A DNA stretch of 64,000 nucleotides, taken from Hyphomicrobium_A sp963724945. GTDB lineage: Bacteria; Pseudomonadota; Alphaproteobacteria; Rhizobiales; Hyphomicrobiaceae. Made by a program: the position numbers and the translations under genes. Numbering within the stretch: the first letter of the stretch is position 1; the number at the start of each line of letters is the position of its first letter. The stretch is taken from positions 558,001 through 622,000 of the forward strand of contig CAVRWL010000003.1 of the NCBI GenBank assembly GCA_963724945.1, given 5' to 3'. The notes below the pieces were generated by a model. It did not search any database. It saw nothing but the letters and a program-made list of their open reading frames with translations, and was not told the origin of the DNA. This document shows, one piece after another, positions 57,222 to 64,000 of the stretch.

Positions 57222-57401
57222 GTGTGCTGGATCATCGGCAACCCGCTCTATGCTATCACAATGATCCGTTACGACATCACGGCGGGGCTGTTCGCGCCGG
57301 TGGAGTTGCTCGTGACCGAGAATATTGAAGGGGCCGGCGCGACGGTCACCTACGTTACACCCTCTACCCTCATCCAGGCCCGCCTGGGTTCCAAGCGCTA
57401 A
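57222..57401 (+). pseudogene. DUF302-like domain fragment
   Basis: The stretch IIGNPLYAITMIRYDITAGL followed by FAPVELLVTENIEG and VTYVTPSTLI resembles the core of DUF302 domains (GNP...M...D..AGLY.P..LLV.E...Y..PSSL). The part expected upstream of this core is out of frame or missing. It is a short remnant next to the hydrolase pieces. Family call is by eye. Confidence 0.4.
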
Positions 57402-57458
57402 GGTCTCTGCTTAGCGGACTTCTGGTCGAAGATCGGCAGGCGGCCGAGGGAAGCCCGG

Positions 57459-57977
57459 TTACGGGCAGGTCTCGGCGAGCTTCTGCAGCGCCGGGCTGAG
57501 GCCCGCGAGCGAGTAGGTATCGGTGGTGGCGGTGCCGCGCGCCGAGGTCGCCTTCACGATGGCCGTCGTTCCCTTCTTCATGGCCTCGATCAGCTTCAAC
57601 TCCTCGGTCGGGTCGGAGACGAAGCCGCGCTCGCCCTTGGCGAACAGCTTGAAGGTGTCGGTGCCGATCGTCACCGTCATCTCCTTCTTCTCGTCGATCT
57701 TGTAGCCGACCTTCACGCTGGGCTCGGTCTTGACGCCGTCCTTGGGCCAGGCGGAGACGTAGAAGTAGATCGGCCCGCGGTTGGCGCCGAGCGGCTCGAC
57801 GGCCTGCGGCTGGGAGGCGACGAAGCACGTCTGCTTGGGCGTCGCGGTGTCGGCATAAAGGCTCCAGGCGCCCTGATGCTCGACGAGGTCGACAGTTTGC
57901 GCGGCCGCCTTGGTTGCGCCTAGGGCCGTGATCGCTGCGATCGCGACGCCGAATTGCTTGTTTCGGGCTTTGCTCAT
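57459..57977 (-). CDS. Invasion-associated locus B (IalB) family protein
   Basis: Periplasmic protein of 172 residues with a signal peptide (FGVAIAAITALGATKAAAQ). The rest reads HQGAWSLYADTATPKQTCFV, PIYFYVSAWPKDGVKTEPSV (20 residues) and a terminal LSPALQKLAETCP, matching IalB-type proteins, common in Rhizobiales. Two Cys may form a disulphide. Start 57977 (MSKARNK) is chosen over an in-frame ATG 96 bases upstream because it starts the signal peptide. Confidence 0.9.
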   Translation of the reverse strand: MSKARNKQFGVAIAAITALGATKAAAQTVDLVEHQGAWSLYADTATPKQTCFVASQPQAVEPLGANRGPIYFYVSAWPKDGVKTEPSVKVGYKIDEKKEMTVTIGTDTFKLFAKGERGFVSDPTEELKLIEAMKKGTTAIVKATSARGTATTDTYSLAGLSPALQKLAETCP

Positions 57978-58047
57978 AAGGGCCCCCCCTTCGCGACACC
58001 TTTGCATTTTATTGAACGTCCACCATAGGCGCCATCGCCGTCGTCTG

Positions 58048-58623
58048 TCATCCTTTCCGGCCCGGCTTACCACCGCTTCTTGAGCCCGCCGGAGGGGCGG
58101 ATTTCGGGCCTCCGGGGCTTATCGGACGCTCCGCGAAGCGCCCGAGCGTGCGCACCCGGTCGTACATGACGATGGCTCCGGCCATGGCCACATTTACGCA
58201 GAAGCTCGTAGGGATTTTCACGACGTAGTCGCAACGCGAAAGAAGCTCCGCGGACAACGAGCCCTGCTCGGGCCCCAGCACGTAGGCCGCGCGCAACGGG
58301 TGGCGGAAGCTCGGCAGATCGATCGCCTCGTCCAAGAGCTCGACGCCGACGAGCTTGCAACCGTCGGGAAGCGCCATCTCGGCGACCGAGGGCCAGTTGT
58401 AGTGCGGCAGATGCCAGCGCCCCTTGGAGGTGTCGGCGCGTGCCTCCAGCGCCTGGTAGGTGGCGCCCACCGTGAAGGTAAAGCTCGCGCCGAAGGCGTG
58501 CGCCGAGCGCATCAGGTTGCCGAGGTTCAACGCTTTCGACATACGTTCCGCGCCGATGCCGAAGTAGCCGCGCAGGCTCGGCGGTGCATAGGGAGGCGGC
58601 GCCTGGGGCGGCGTCTGCGACAT
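58048..58623 (-). CDS. TrmH/SpoU-family RNA methyltransferase
   Basis: 191 residues. SPOUT knot signatures: LNLGNLMRSAHAFGA, AAYVLGPEQGSLSAELLSRC (20) and KIPTSFCVNVAMAGAIVMYDR (in part). A Pro-rich N-terminal leader and a Lys/Arg-rich tail flank the domain. It probably methylates tRNA or rRNA ribose; target unknown. It lies upstream of ialB on the same strand. Confidence 0.92.
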   Translation of the reverse strand: MSQTPPQAPPPYAPPSLRGYFGIGAERMSKALNLGNLMRSAHAFGASFTFTVGATYQALEARADTSKGRWHLPHYNWPSVAEMALPDGCKLVGVELLDEAIDLPSFRHPLRAAYVLGPEQGSLSAELLSRCDYVVKIPTSFCVNVAMAGAIVMYDRVRTLGRFAERPISPGGPKSAPPAGSRSGGKPGRKG

Positions 58624-58718
58624 CTCGCTTGCGCTCTTGGTTCTTGCCGCAGGGTGCGGCGCGTGGTCGAAGGGCGGCGCGGGCGTGAGCCCGGAGCTGC
58701 CCGTCGCGGAGGTTTCAC

Positions 58719-59693
58719 ATGAAAGCGGCCCTTTGCAAGCGCCTCGACGGGCCCGACGGCATTCTCATTGAGGACATCCCCGAGCCTTCCCCGGGTCCCG
58801 GCGAGGCCCTCGTCAAGGTCAAGGCCGCGGCGCTGAACTTCCTCGACACGCTGATCACGCGCGGGAAGTATCAGTCAAAGCCCGACCTGCCGTTCTCGCC
58901 GGCGGCCGAGATCGCCGGCGTCGTCGAGGCGATCGGCCCCGATGTTACGGGCGTCCGCGTCGGCGAGCGGGTGATGGCCTGCCTCGGCTGGGGTGGCGCG
59001 CGCGAGAAGGTCGTGGCGCCGGCCACAGCGCTTGTTGCGATCCCCGAAGGTGTGAGCGATGAGGTCGCGGCGGGTCTCAGCGTGACCTACGGCACGGCCA
59101 TTCACGGATTGAAGGACCGCGGCCGGCTGCGCCCGGGCGAGACAGTCGCGGTGCTCGGCGCGGCGGGCGGCGCCGGTCTTGCCGCGGTCGAGATCGCCAA
59201 GCTCATGGGGGCACGCGTCATCGCGGTCGCCTCCTCCGAGGAGAAGCTCGCCGTCTGCCGCGATCATAGCGCGGACGAGCTTCTGAACTACAGGGCGACC
59301 GATCTCAAGACGGGCCTGCGCGCGCTGACCGGCGGCGCCGGCGTCGACGTCGTCTACGACTGCGTCGGGGGCGACGCCGCAGAGGCGGCGCTGCGGGCGA
59401 TCGCCTGGCAGGGGCGCTTTCTCGTGATCGGCTTCGCCTCCGGCGAGATTCCCAAGATCCCGCTCAACCTGCTCTTGCTCAAAGGCGCCGACGTCATCGG
59501 CGTGTTCTGGGGCGAGGCGGTAAAGCGCGATCCTGGCGGCCACCGCCGCAACATGAACGAGGTGCTGTCCTGGGTCGCGCAGGGAAAGCTCGCCCCGCGC
59601 GTGCACGCGACCTACCCGCTTGCGGACATTCGCGCCGCGATTCGCGTGCTCGAGAAGCGCGAGGCCGTCGGCAAGGTCGTGCTGACGCTCTAA
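58719..59693 (+). CDS. NADPH:quinone oxidoreductase, zinc-free MDR family
   Basis: 324 residues: PSPGPGEALVKVKAAALNFLD (in part), FSPAAEIAGVVEAIGPDV, Rossmann loop VLGAAGGAGLAAVEIAKLMG and ASSEEKLAVCRDHSADELL. No structural zinc cysteines, so a quinone reductase/enoyl-reductase type MDR. Divergent from the RNA methyltransferase. Confidence 0.92.
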   Translation: MKAALCKRLDGPDGILIEDIPEPSPGPGEALVKVKAAALNFLDTLITRGKYQSKPDLPFSPAAEIAGVVEAIGPDVTGVRVGERVMACLGWGGAREKVVAPATALVAIPEGVSDEVAAGLSVTYGTAIHGLKDRGRLRPGETVAVLGAAGGAGLAAVEIAKLMGARVIAVASSEEKLAVCRDHSADELLNYRATDLKTGLRALTGGAGVDVVYDCVGGDAAEAALRAIAWQGRFLVIGFASGEIPKIPLNLLLLKGADVIGVFWGEAVKRDPGGHRRNMNEVLSWVAQGKLAPRVHATYPLADIRAAIRVLEKREAVGKVVLTL

Positions 59694-59710
59694 GCGTCCG
59701 AGCTTCTTAT

Positions 59711-59735
59711 CGGAAAACCGGTTCCCACTTTTCCG
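59711..59735. repeat. Intergenic palindrome of a type common in Rhizobiales
   Basis: CGGAAAA (59711) and TTTTCCG (59729) flank ACCGGTTCCCAC-type sequence. From memory, near-identical palindromes (AAAACCGGTTCCCACTTTT) recur between genes of many Rhizobiales. The function is unknown; no T run suggests a terminator on either strand. Confidence 0.5.
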
Positions 59736-59837
59736 GAAAGCACTCTAAGCGCACAAAAATCGTGCATCCGTTCAGGAATTGTTTGCCAGCTGCCGGCCAT
59801 GCTGAGGGCCGATCCTCAGTAGCCGTCGCGGCCGAGA

Positions 59838-60587
59838 GTGCGCATGCGTACGACCCGATTTCTCGCCGGCGGCCTCGTCCTGCTCGCAGCGCTGGTGGCG
59901 GCGACAGAGCCGACGTCGGCGCAAACGCTGCTGCAGCGCTTGTTCGGGATTTGGGGGCGTGCGCCCGACTACGGGCATATGGGCGAGCCCATTGGGCCCG
60001 GTGAGGGATCCGGTGCGGAGCCCAGCGACGACGGCTCGCGCTACTACGGCGGCGACCAGAGCTTCCCGGAGGACTACAACACCTACCGCACCTTGTGCGT
60101 GCGCACGTGCGACGGCTTCTATTTTCCCATCGGCGACAGCGTGCGCCGTGCGCGGCTCTACTCCGACGCGCGCACCTGCACGCAGCGCTGCGACGGGGAG
60201 GCGCGCCTCTTCTACTACCCGACCAACGGCGGCAGCGTGGAGACGATGGTCGATCTGTCGGGGCGCCGCTACGCCTCGCTGCCGACCGCGTTTCTCTATC
60301 GCAAAAATCTCGTCGCCGGCTGCGCCTGCAAGCCCGAGCCATGGTCGCCGCAGGAGGCCGCGCGTCACCGGGGCTACGCCGCGGCGCAAGCCTCCGCTGC
60401 CGCAGGCAGCAGCGGGCAGGAGGCCGCGGCCGGCGGCGGGAACGAGGATCAGGGCGGCGGAGCAGCGGCGGCCGCGCAAGGGAAAGGCCCCTACTACGAG
60501 GGCGAGGCCGAAGCGGAGAGCGCGCCTCCGCCGCGCCCGGCCTACTATTCCCGCTGGCGCGACCGCGCGCGCTACGGCTGGCGGTGA
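59838..60587 (+). CDS. DUF2865 domain protein
   Basis: 249 residues, exported (MRMRTTRFLAGGLVLLAALV, cleavage near SAQ). Core: TYRTLCVRTCDGFYFPIGDS, ARTCTQRCDGEARLFYYPT and NLVAGCACKPEPWSPQEAAR, with conserved cysteine pairs. The C-terminal 60 residues are low complexity (Ala/Gln/Gly/Glu). Function unknown. Confidence 0.88.
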   Translation: MRMRTTRFLAGGLVLLAALVAATEPTSAQTLLQRLFGIWGRAPDYGHMGEPIGPGEGSGAEPSDDGSRYYGGDQSFPEDYNTYRTLCVRTCDGFYFPIGDSVRRARLYSDARTCTQRCDGEARLFYYPTNGGSVETMVDLSGRRYASLPTAFLYRKNLVAGCACKPEPWSPQEAARHRGYAAAQASAAAGSSGQEAAAGGGNEDQGGGAAAAAQGKGPYYEGEAEAESAPPPRPAYYSRWRDRARYGWR

Positions 60588-60591
60588 GGGG

Positions 60592-61170
60592 CTACCACCC
60601 GCCCTCGACGTCCTGGACGTCGGCGAACTCGCCGCCTCTCAACGGAAAGGCCGCCTCCACCACGTAGGGCCCGCCGCCGATCTTGGGCCGCGAGGAGAAC
60701 AATACGAAGCGGCCGACCAGAAAAGGGCGCGAGCGGAACGCGCCGATGCGGCCCAGGATGCGCGCGATCTCTCCGGGGCTCGCGTACTTGAGACGGGCGA
60801 CCGTCACGTGCGGTTTGAAGGCGCGCGGCTCGGGCGCCAGGCCCGCCGCTCGCGCCGCGCGCTCATTGGCGCGTGCGAGCGTCTCGAGCTCGGGGCCCGC
60901 CTCGATGCCGGCCCACAGCGAGCGCGGCTCGTTGCCGCCGAAGACGCCAAGGCCGGCGAGGCGCACCTCGAAGGCGTCGACTGAGATCGCGGCGAGGCGG
61001 TCGGCGAGCTCCGCCGCCTGCTCGTTGGTGATGTCGCCGGCAAAGCGCAGCGTCAGGTGCAAGTTCTCCGGCTCGAGCCACTTGCTGTTTCCCGGCAACG
61101 GCTGGCGCAGACGCCTGAGCTCCTCGCGCTGCTCGTCGGGGATCTCGATGCCTGTGAACAGGCGCGGCAT
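60592..61170 (-). CDS. thpR: RNA 2',3'-cyclic phosphodiesterase ThpR
   Basis: 192 residues of the 2H family: LHLTLRFAGDI (first HxT), FKPHVTVARLKYA (second HxT), starting RLFTGIEIPDEQREEL. It opens cyclic phosphates at RNA ends. Convergent with the DUF2865 gene (4-base gap). Confidence 0.94.
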   Translation of the reverse strand: MPRLFTGIEIPDEQREELRRLRQPLPGNSKWLEPENLHLTLRFAGDITNEQAAELADRLAAISVDAFEVRLAGLGVFGGNEPRSLWAGIEAGPELETLARANERAARAAGLAPEPRAFKPHVTVARLKYASPGEIARILGRIGAFRSRPFLVGRFVLFSSRPKIGGGPYVVEAAFPLRGGEFADVQDVEGGW

Positions 61171-61183
61171 TGACGCTAGCCCT

Positions 61184-61888
61184 TCAGCTCTTCGATTGCG
61201 GCTCGCGCTTGGACGCAGCGCGCGTGATCAGCTGCTCGACCGTGGGCATGATGCGCTTGACGATCTCGGCGACGCCCGTGGCCGTAGGATGCATGCCGTC
61301 GTCCTGGTTGAGCTTGGGGTCGAGCACGACGCCCTCGAGGAAGAACGGATAGAAGATGAGGCCGTGCTCGCGCGCGAGATCGGGAAAGATGGCATCGAAG
61401 TCGTCCGAGTAGTGGTCGCCCCAGTTGGCCGGCGAGCGCATGCCCGCGAGCAGGATCGGGATGTGCCGCTTCTTAAGCGTGGCGATCATCTTCTCGAGAT
61501 TGGCGCGCGTTACCTTGGGATCGATGCCGCGCAGCGCGTCGTTGGCGCCGAGCTCGAGGATCACCGCGTCGGTGCCATCGGGCACCGCCCACGCGAGCCG
61601 ATGCAGCCCGTCGGCCGTGGTGTCGCCGGAGACGCCGGCGTTGGCGATCACCACGTTGTGGCCTCGCGCCTTCAATTCTTTCTGCAGTTGCACCGGGAAG
61701 GCCTGGGCGGGTCTCAGCCCGTAGCCGGCGAACAGGCTGTCACCGAAAGCGACGATCCGCAACGGTTTTTGTGCTTCCGCGCGGGCGAGAGCGGGGTTGA
61801 AAGCGCCGACAAAGACGTTGACGAGCGCCAGAATGCCCACCACCTGTGCAAAGCCGTATCGATTGCGGCGCGCGTTCATCGGCTTCAT
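61184..61888 (-). CDS. Arylesterase / GDSL-type lipase (TesA-like)
   Basis: 234 residues, signal peptide, SGNH esterase: IVAFGDSLFAGYGLRP (Ser), NAGVSGDTTADGL (Gly), ILELGANDALRG (Asn), DDGMHPTATGVAEI (Asp-His). It is divergent from an ABC transporter, the arrangement of tesA and ybbA-ybbP in enterobacteria. Confidence 0.93.
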   Translation of the reverse strand: MKPMNARRNRYGFAQVVGILALVNVFVGAFNPALARAEAQKPLRIVAFGDSLFAGYGLRPAQAFPVQLQKELKARGHNVVIANAGVSGDTTADGLHRLAWAVPDGTDAVILELGANDALRGIDPKVTRANLEKMIATLKKRHIPILLAGMRSPANWGDHYSDDFDAIFPDLAREHGLIFYPFFLEGVVLDPKLNQDDGMHPTATGVAEIVKRIMPTVEQLITRAASKREPQSKS

Positions 61889-62016
61889 GTTTCCGCCTCA
61901 AGGTGCCTGCAAAGCCTCTGGTGTGGCGAATATCTCGATCATCACACTAGTTGAGGTAAAGGTGCGCTCAAGTTGAGGCAAGACCTTGAACGCCAAGCTG
62001 CGGAGCCCTGCAACTC

Positions 62017-62706
62017 GTGAAAGAGCCCATCGTCGCGTTGAAGGACGTGCAACTCACCCTGACGAGCCGTGCCGGGCCGGTCGAGGTCCTGCGCGACGTC
62101 CGCCTCAGAGTCGAGGAGGGCCAGTCGCTGGCCGTCGTCGGGCCGTCGGGCTCGGGCAAGACGTCGCTGTTGATGGTGGTGGCGGGTCTGGAGCGGGCGA
62201 CCAAAGGACGCGTCGATGTCGCCGGGCGCGAGCTGACCGCGCTCAGCGAGGACGAGCTCGCGCTCTTTCGCGGCGCGAACATCGGCATCGTGTTTCAGTC
62301 CTTCCATCTCGTGCCGACCATGACGGCGCTCGAGAACGTCGCCCTGCCGCTCGAGCTCGCCAGCACTCCCGATGCCTTCGCCATCGCGCGCGATCTTCTG
62401 GACGAGGTGGGGCTTAGCCCGCGCATCGACCACTTTCCCGCGCAGCTCTCCGGCGGCGAGCAGCAGCGTGTCGCGATTGCGCGCGCGCTGAGCCGGGCGC
62501 CTAAGCTCATCCTCGCCGACGAGCCGACCGGCAACCTCGACACCAAAACCGGCCGCCAGGTCGTCGAGCTGTTGTTCGGCCTGCAGCGCCGCCGCGAGGC
62601 GACGCTCATTCTCGTGACCCACGACGAGCGCCTGGCCGCGGCCTGCCAGGACACGATCCGCATGGCCGACGGGCGCATCGAACGTGCGGCGGAGGCGCTC
62701 GTGTGA
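62017..62706 (+). CDS. ABC transporter ATP-binding protein (YbbA/LolD type)
   Basis: 229 residues, GTG start at 62017. VVGPSGSGKTSLLMVVAG (Walker A), IGIVFQSFHLVPTMTALENV (Q loop), LSGGEQQRVAIARAL (signature), LILADEPTGNLDTKTG (Walker B), LVTHDERLA (H loop). It overlaps nothing and leads the permease gene. Confidence 0.95.
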   Translation: MKEPIVALKDVQLTLTSRAGPVEVLRDVRLRVEEGQSLAVVGPSGSGKTSLLMVVAGLERATKGRVDVAGRELTALSEDELALFRGANIGIVFQSFHLVPTMTALENVALPLELASTPDAFAIARDLLDEVGLSPRIDHFPAQLSGGEQQRVAIARALSRAPKLILADEPTGNLDTKTGRQVVELLFGLQRRREATLILVTHDERLAAACQDTIRMADGRIERAAEALV

Positions 62707-62725
62707 TGATCGGGACACTGGCGTC

Positions 62726-64000
62726 GTGACGGCAACGGAAGCGCTTACCTCCACCCGCGAAGGCCACGGCTGGCGCCTGCCGGCCGTGGTCGCCATTGCC
62801 TTGCGCGAGTTGCGCGGCGGCATGAGCGGATTTCGCATCTTCATCGCCTGCATCGCGCTCGGCGTCGCCGTCATCACCGGCGTCGGCGCGGTGTCGGACG
62901 CGCTGCGCGCCGGCTTCGAGCGTCAGGGCGAGGCGATCCTCGGCGGCGACCTGGCGCTGTCGCGCATGCACGTGCGTGCGCACGGGGAGGAGCGCGATTT
63001 CCTTGAGAGCCTCGGGCGATTAAGCGAGACCGCCACCATGCGCACGATGGCGCGCCGCCCTGACGGATCCGACCAGGCGCTCGCGGAATTAAAGATCGTG
63101 GACAAGGCCTATCCGCTCGTGGGCTCGGTCGTGCTCGACGAGGGCAAAGATCTGCAGGAGGCGCTCGCTGAGGGCGCGCTCGTCGATCCCGTGCTGCTCG
63201 AGCGCCTCGGCCTCAAAGTCGGCGACAGCCTGATGCTCGGGACACAGAAAGTTGCGATCAGCGGCGCCATCAAGTCGGTGCCCGACGGGCTTGGCGACCG
63301 GCTGACCTACGGGCCGCGCATTCTCGTGTCGCTGGCGGAGATCGACAAGTCCGGCCTTATCAAGCCCGGGCACGCTGATCCGCTGGCGCTACGCGGTGAA
63401 GCTCGACGCGGCGAGGTCGGCGAGCGTGGCGGAGCTGCGCGAGGTGCGTGCGCGCATTGCCGCCCGATTGCCGGAGGCGGGCTTCACCGTGCTCGACCGG
63501 CGCGATCCCTCCCCGCAGGTGAGCCGCACGCTCGACCGGCTGCGCCAGTTCCTGACACTGATCGGCCTCACCGCGCTTCTCGTCGGCGGCGTCGGCGTCG
63601 CCAACGCGGTCGCGACCTTCATCGACAAGCGCCGCAAGGTCATCGCTACGATGAAGAGCGTCGGCGCCACCAGCCGGATGGTGCTCGGCATCTTTCTCAC
63701 GCAGATCGTCATCGTCGCCGCGATCGGCATCCTCATCGGGCTCGCGCTGGGCACGATCGTGCCGATCGTGCTCAACGCGTTCTACGGCGACATGGTGCCG
63801 ATCCACGTCAAGATGACGGTGTCGGCCTTGAGCGTCGTCTCCGCACTCGTCTACGGCTTCGCGGTCGCTCTCCTGTTCACGCTGTGGCCGCTCGCGCGCA
63901 TCGAACGCGTCAGCGCCAACGTGTTGTTCCGCGATGAGGTTGCGCACGAGCGCGCCACGCCGCGCGTCTGGGTCGTCGTCGCGACGCTGGCAATCGCCGC
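62726..64000 (+). CDS. FtsX-like ABC permease (YbbP type), frameshifted, 3'-truncated by window edge
   Basis: Large permease of the MacB/FtsX group. The first frame has LRGGMSGFRIFIACIALGVA (transmembrane 1) and a MacB-type periplasmic domain up to SGLIKPG. At about 63368 (CCCGGGCACGCTG) it shifts to TLIRWRYAVKL, then DRRDPSPQVSRTLDRLRQFL, and FtsX transmembrane segments LTLIGLTALLVGGVGVANAV and so on past the window end. Removing one base of the GGG run restores one frame. GTG 62726 is the likely start (an ATG at 62684 is possible). With the preceding ATPase it forms a lipoprotein- or lipid-release-type exporter. Confidence 0.88.

Overview
The window is GC-rich, densely coded chromosomal DNA with the gene order of a Hyphomicrobiales (Rhizobiales)-type alphaproteobacterium. 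The order ffh-rpsP-rimM, dapF-mtaB-ftsY-yciB, yggS/leuS-lptE-holA, parB-parA-rsmG-mnmG-mnmE, rho-hemJ-hemE, then the DUF299-maf-aroE-coaE-dnaQ-secB-fxsA-Tim44-mltA-smr block, supports this. So do lineage-typical families: IalB, DUF2865, a CenR-like regulator and the LeuB/Asd pairing. No rRNA, tRNA, prophage, IS element or CRISPR array was found. The genus cannot be fixed from the sequence alone.

Layout. 0-3.4 kb: a DUF4337 fragment, leuB, asd and a MarR regulator. 3.6-8.3 kb (minus strand): two tandem yciB-type septation genes, ftsY, mtaB and dapF. 8.3-12 kb (plus): ffh, rpsP, a GrlR-like small gene and rimM; trmD and rplS, which usually follow, are absent. 12-18.4 kb: ubiH-like hydroxylase, tesB, glnK-amtB behind a good sigma-54 promoter, an L,D-transpeptidase, a CenR-like response regulator and a cNMP-domain protein. 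18.4-25.7 kb (minus): a candidate small RNA, lolA, ftsK, a PLP aminotransferase, a tiny lipoprotein, a tubby/LURP-one-like protein and yggS. 25.8-39 kb: leuS, lptE, holA, a PfkB kinase, coaA, hisE, parB, parA, rsmG, mnmG and mnmE. 39-46 kb: a thioredoxin-domain protein, a sterol desaturase, a GIY-YIG gene, rho, hemJ and hemE. 46.2-46.6 kb: probable oriC. 46.6-55.6 kb: the post-origin block. 55.7-57.4 kb: a disrupted MarR / hydrolase / DUF302 patch. 57.5-64 kb: ialB, an RNA methyltransferase, a quinone reductase, DUF2865, thpR, and an arylesterase divergent from an ABC transporter.

The main functional theme is chromosome replication and segregation. The hemE/DUF299 gap has the synteny of the Caulobacter origin, with an AT-rich tract and a DnaA-box match. 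About 9-11 kb away lie parA, parB and three parS-like palindromes; ftsK, holA, dnaQ, rsmG, mnmG and mnmE surround it. Protein targeting is also represented (ffh, ftsY, secB, lolA, lptE).

Two points need attention. First, single-base frameshifts are very frequent in 27.7-37.9 kb (at least eleven, hitting indispensable genes such as leuS, holA, parB and mnmG) and again in 50.5-57 kb and at 63.4 kb, while 0-27.7 and 38-50.5 kb appear clean. This looks more like local consensus error than gene decay, and I give corrected extents. Second, a small GIY-YIG nuclease gene is enclosed by near-identical 30-bp REP-like inverted repeats, resembling a mobile cassette.
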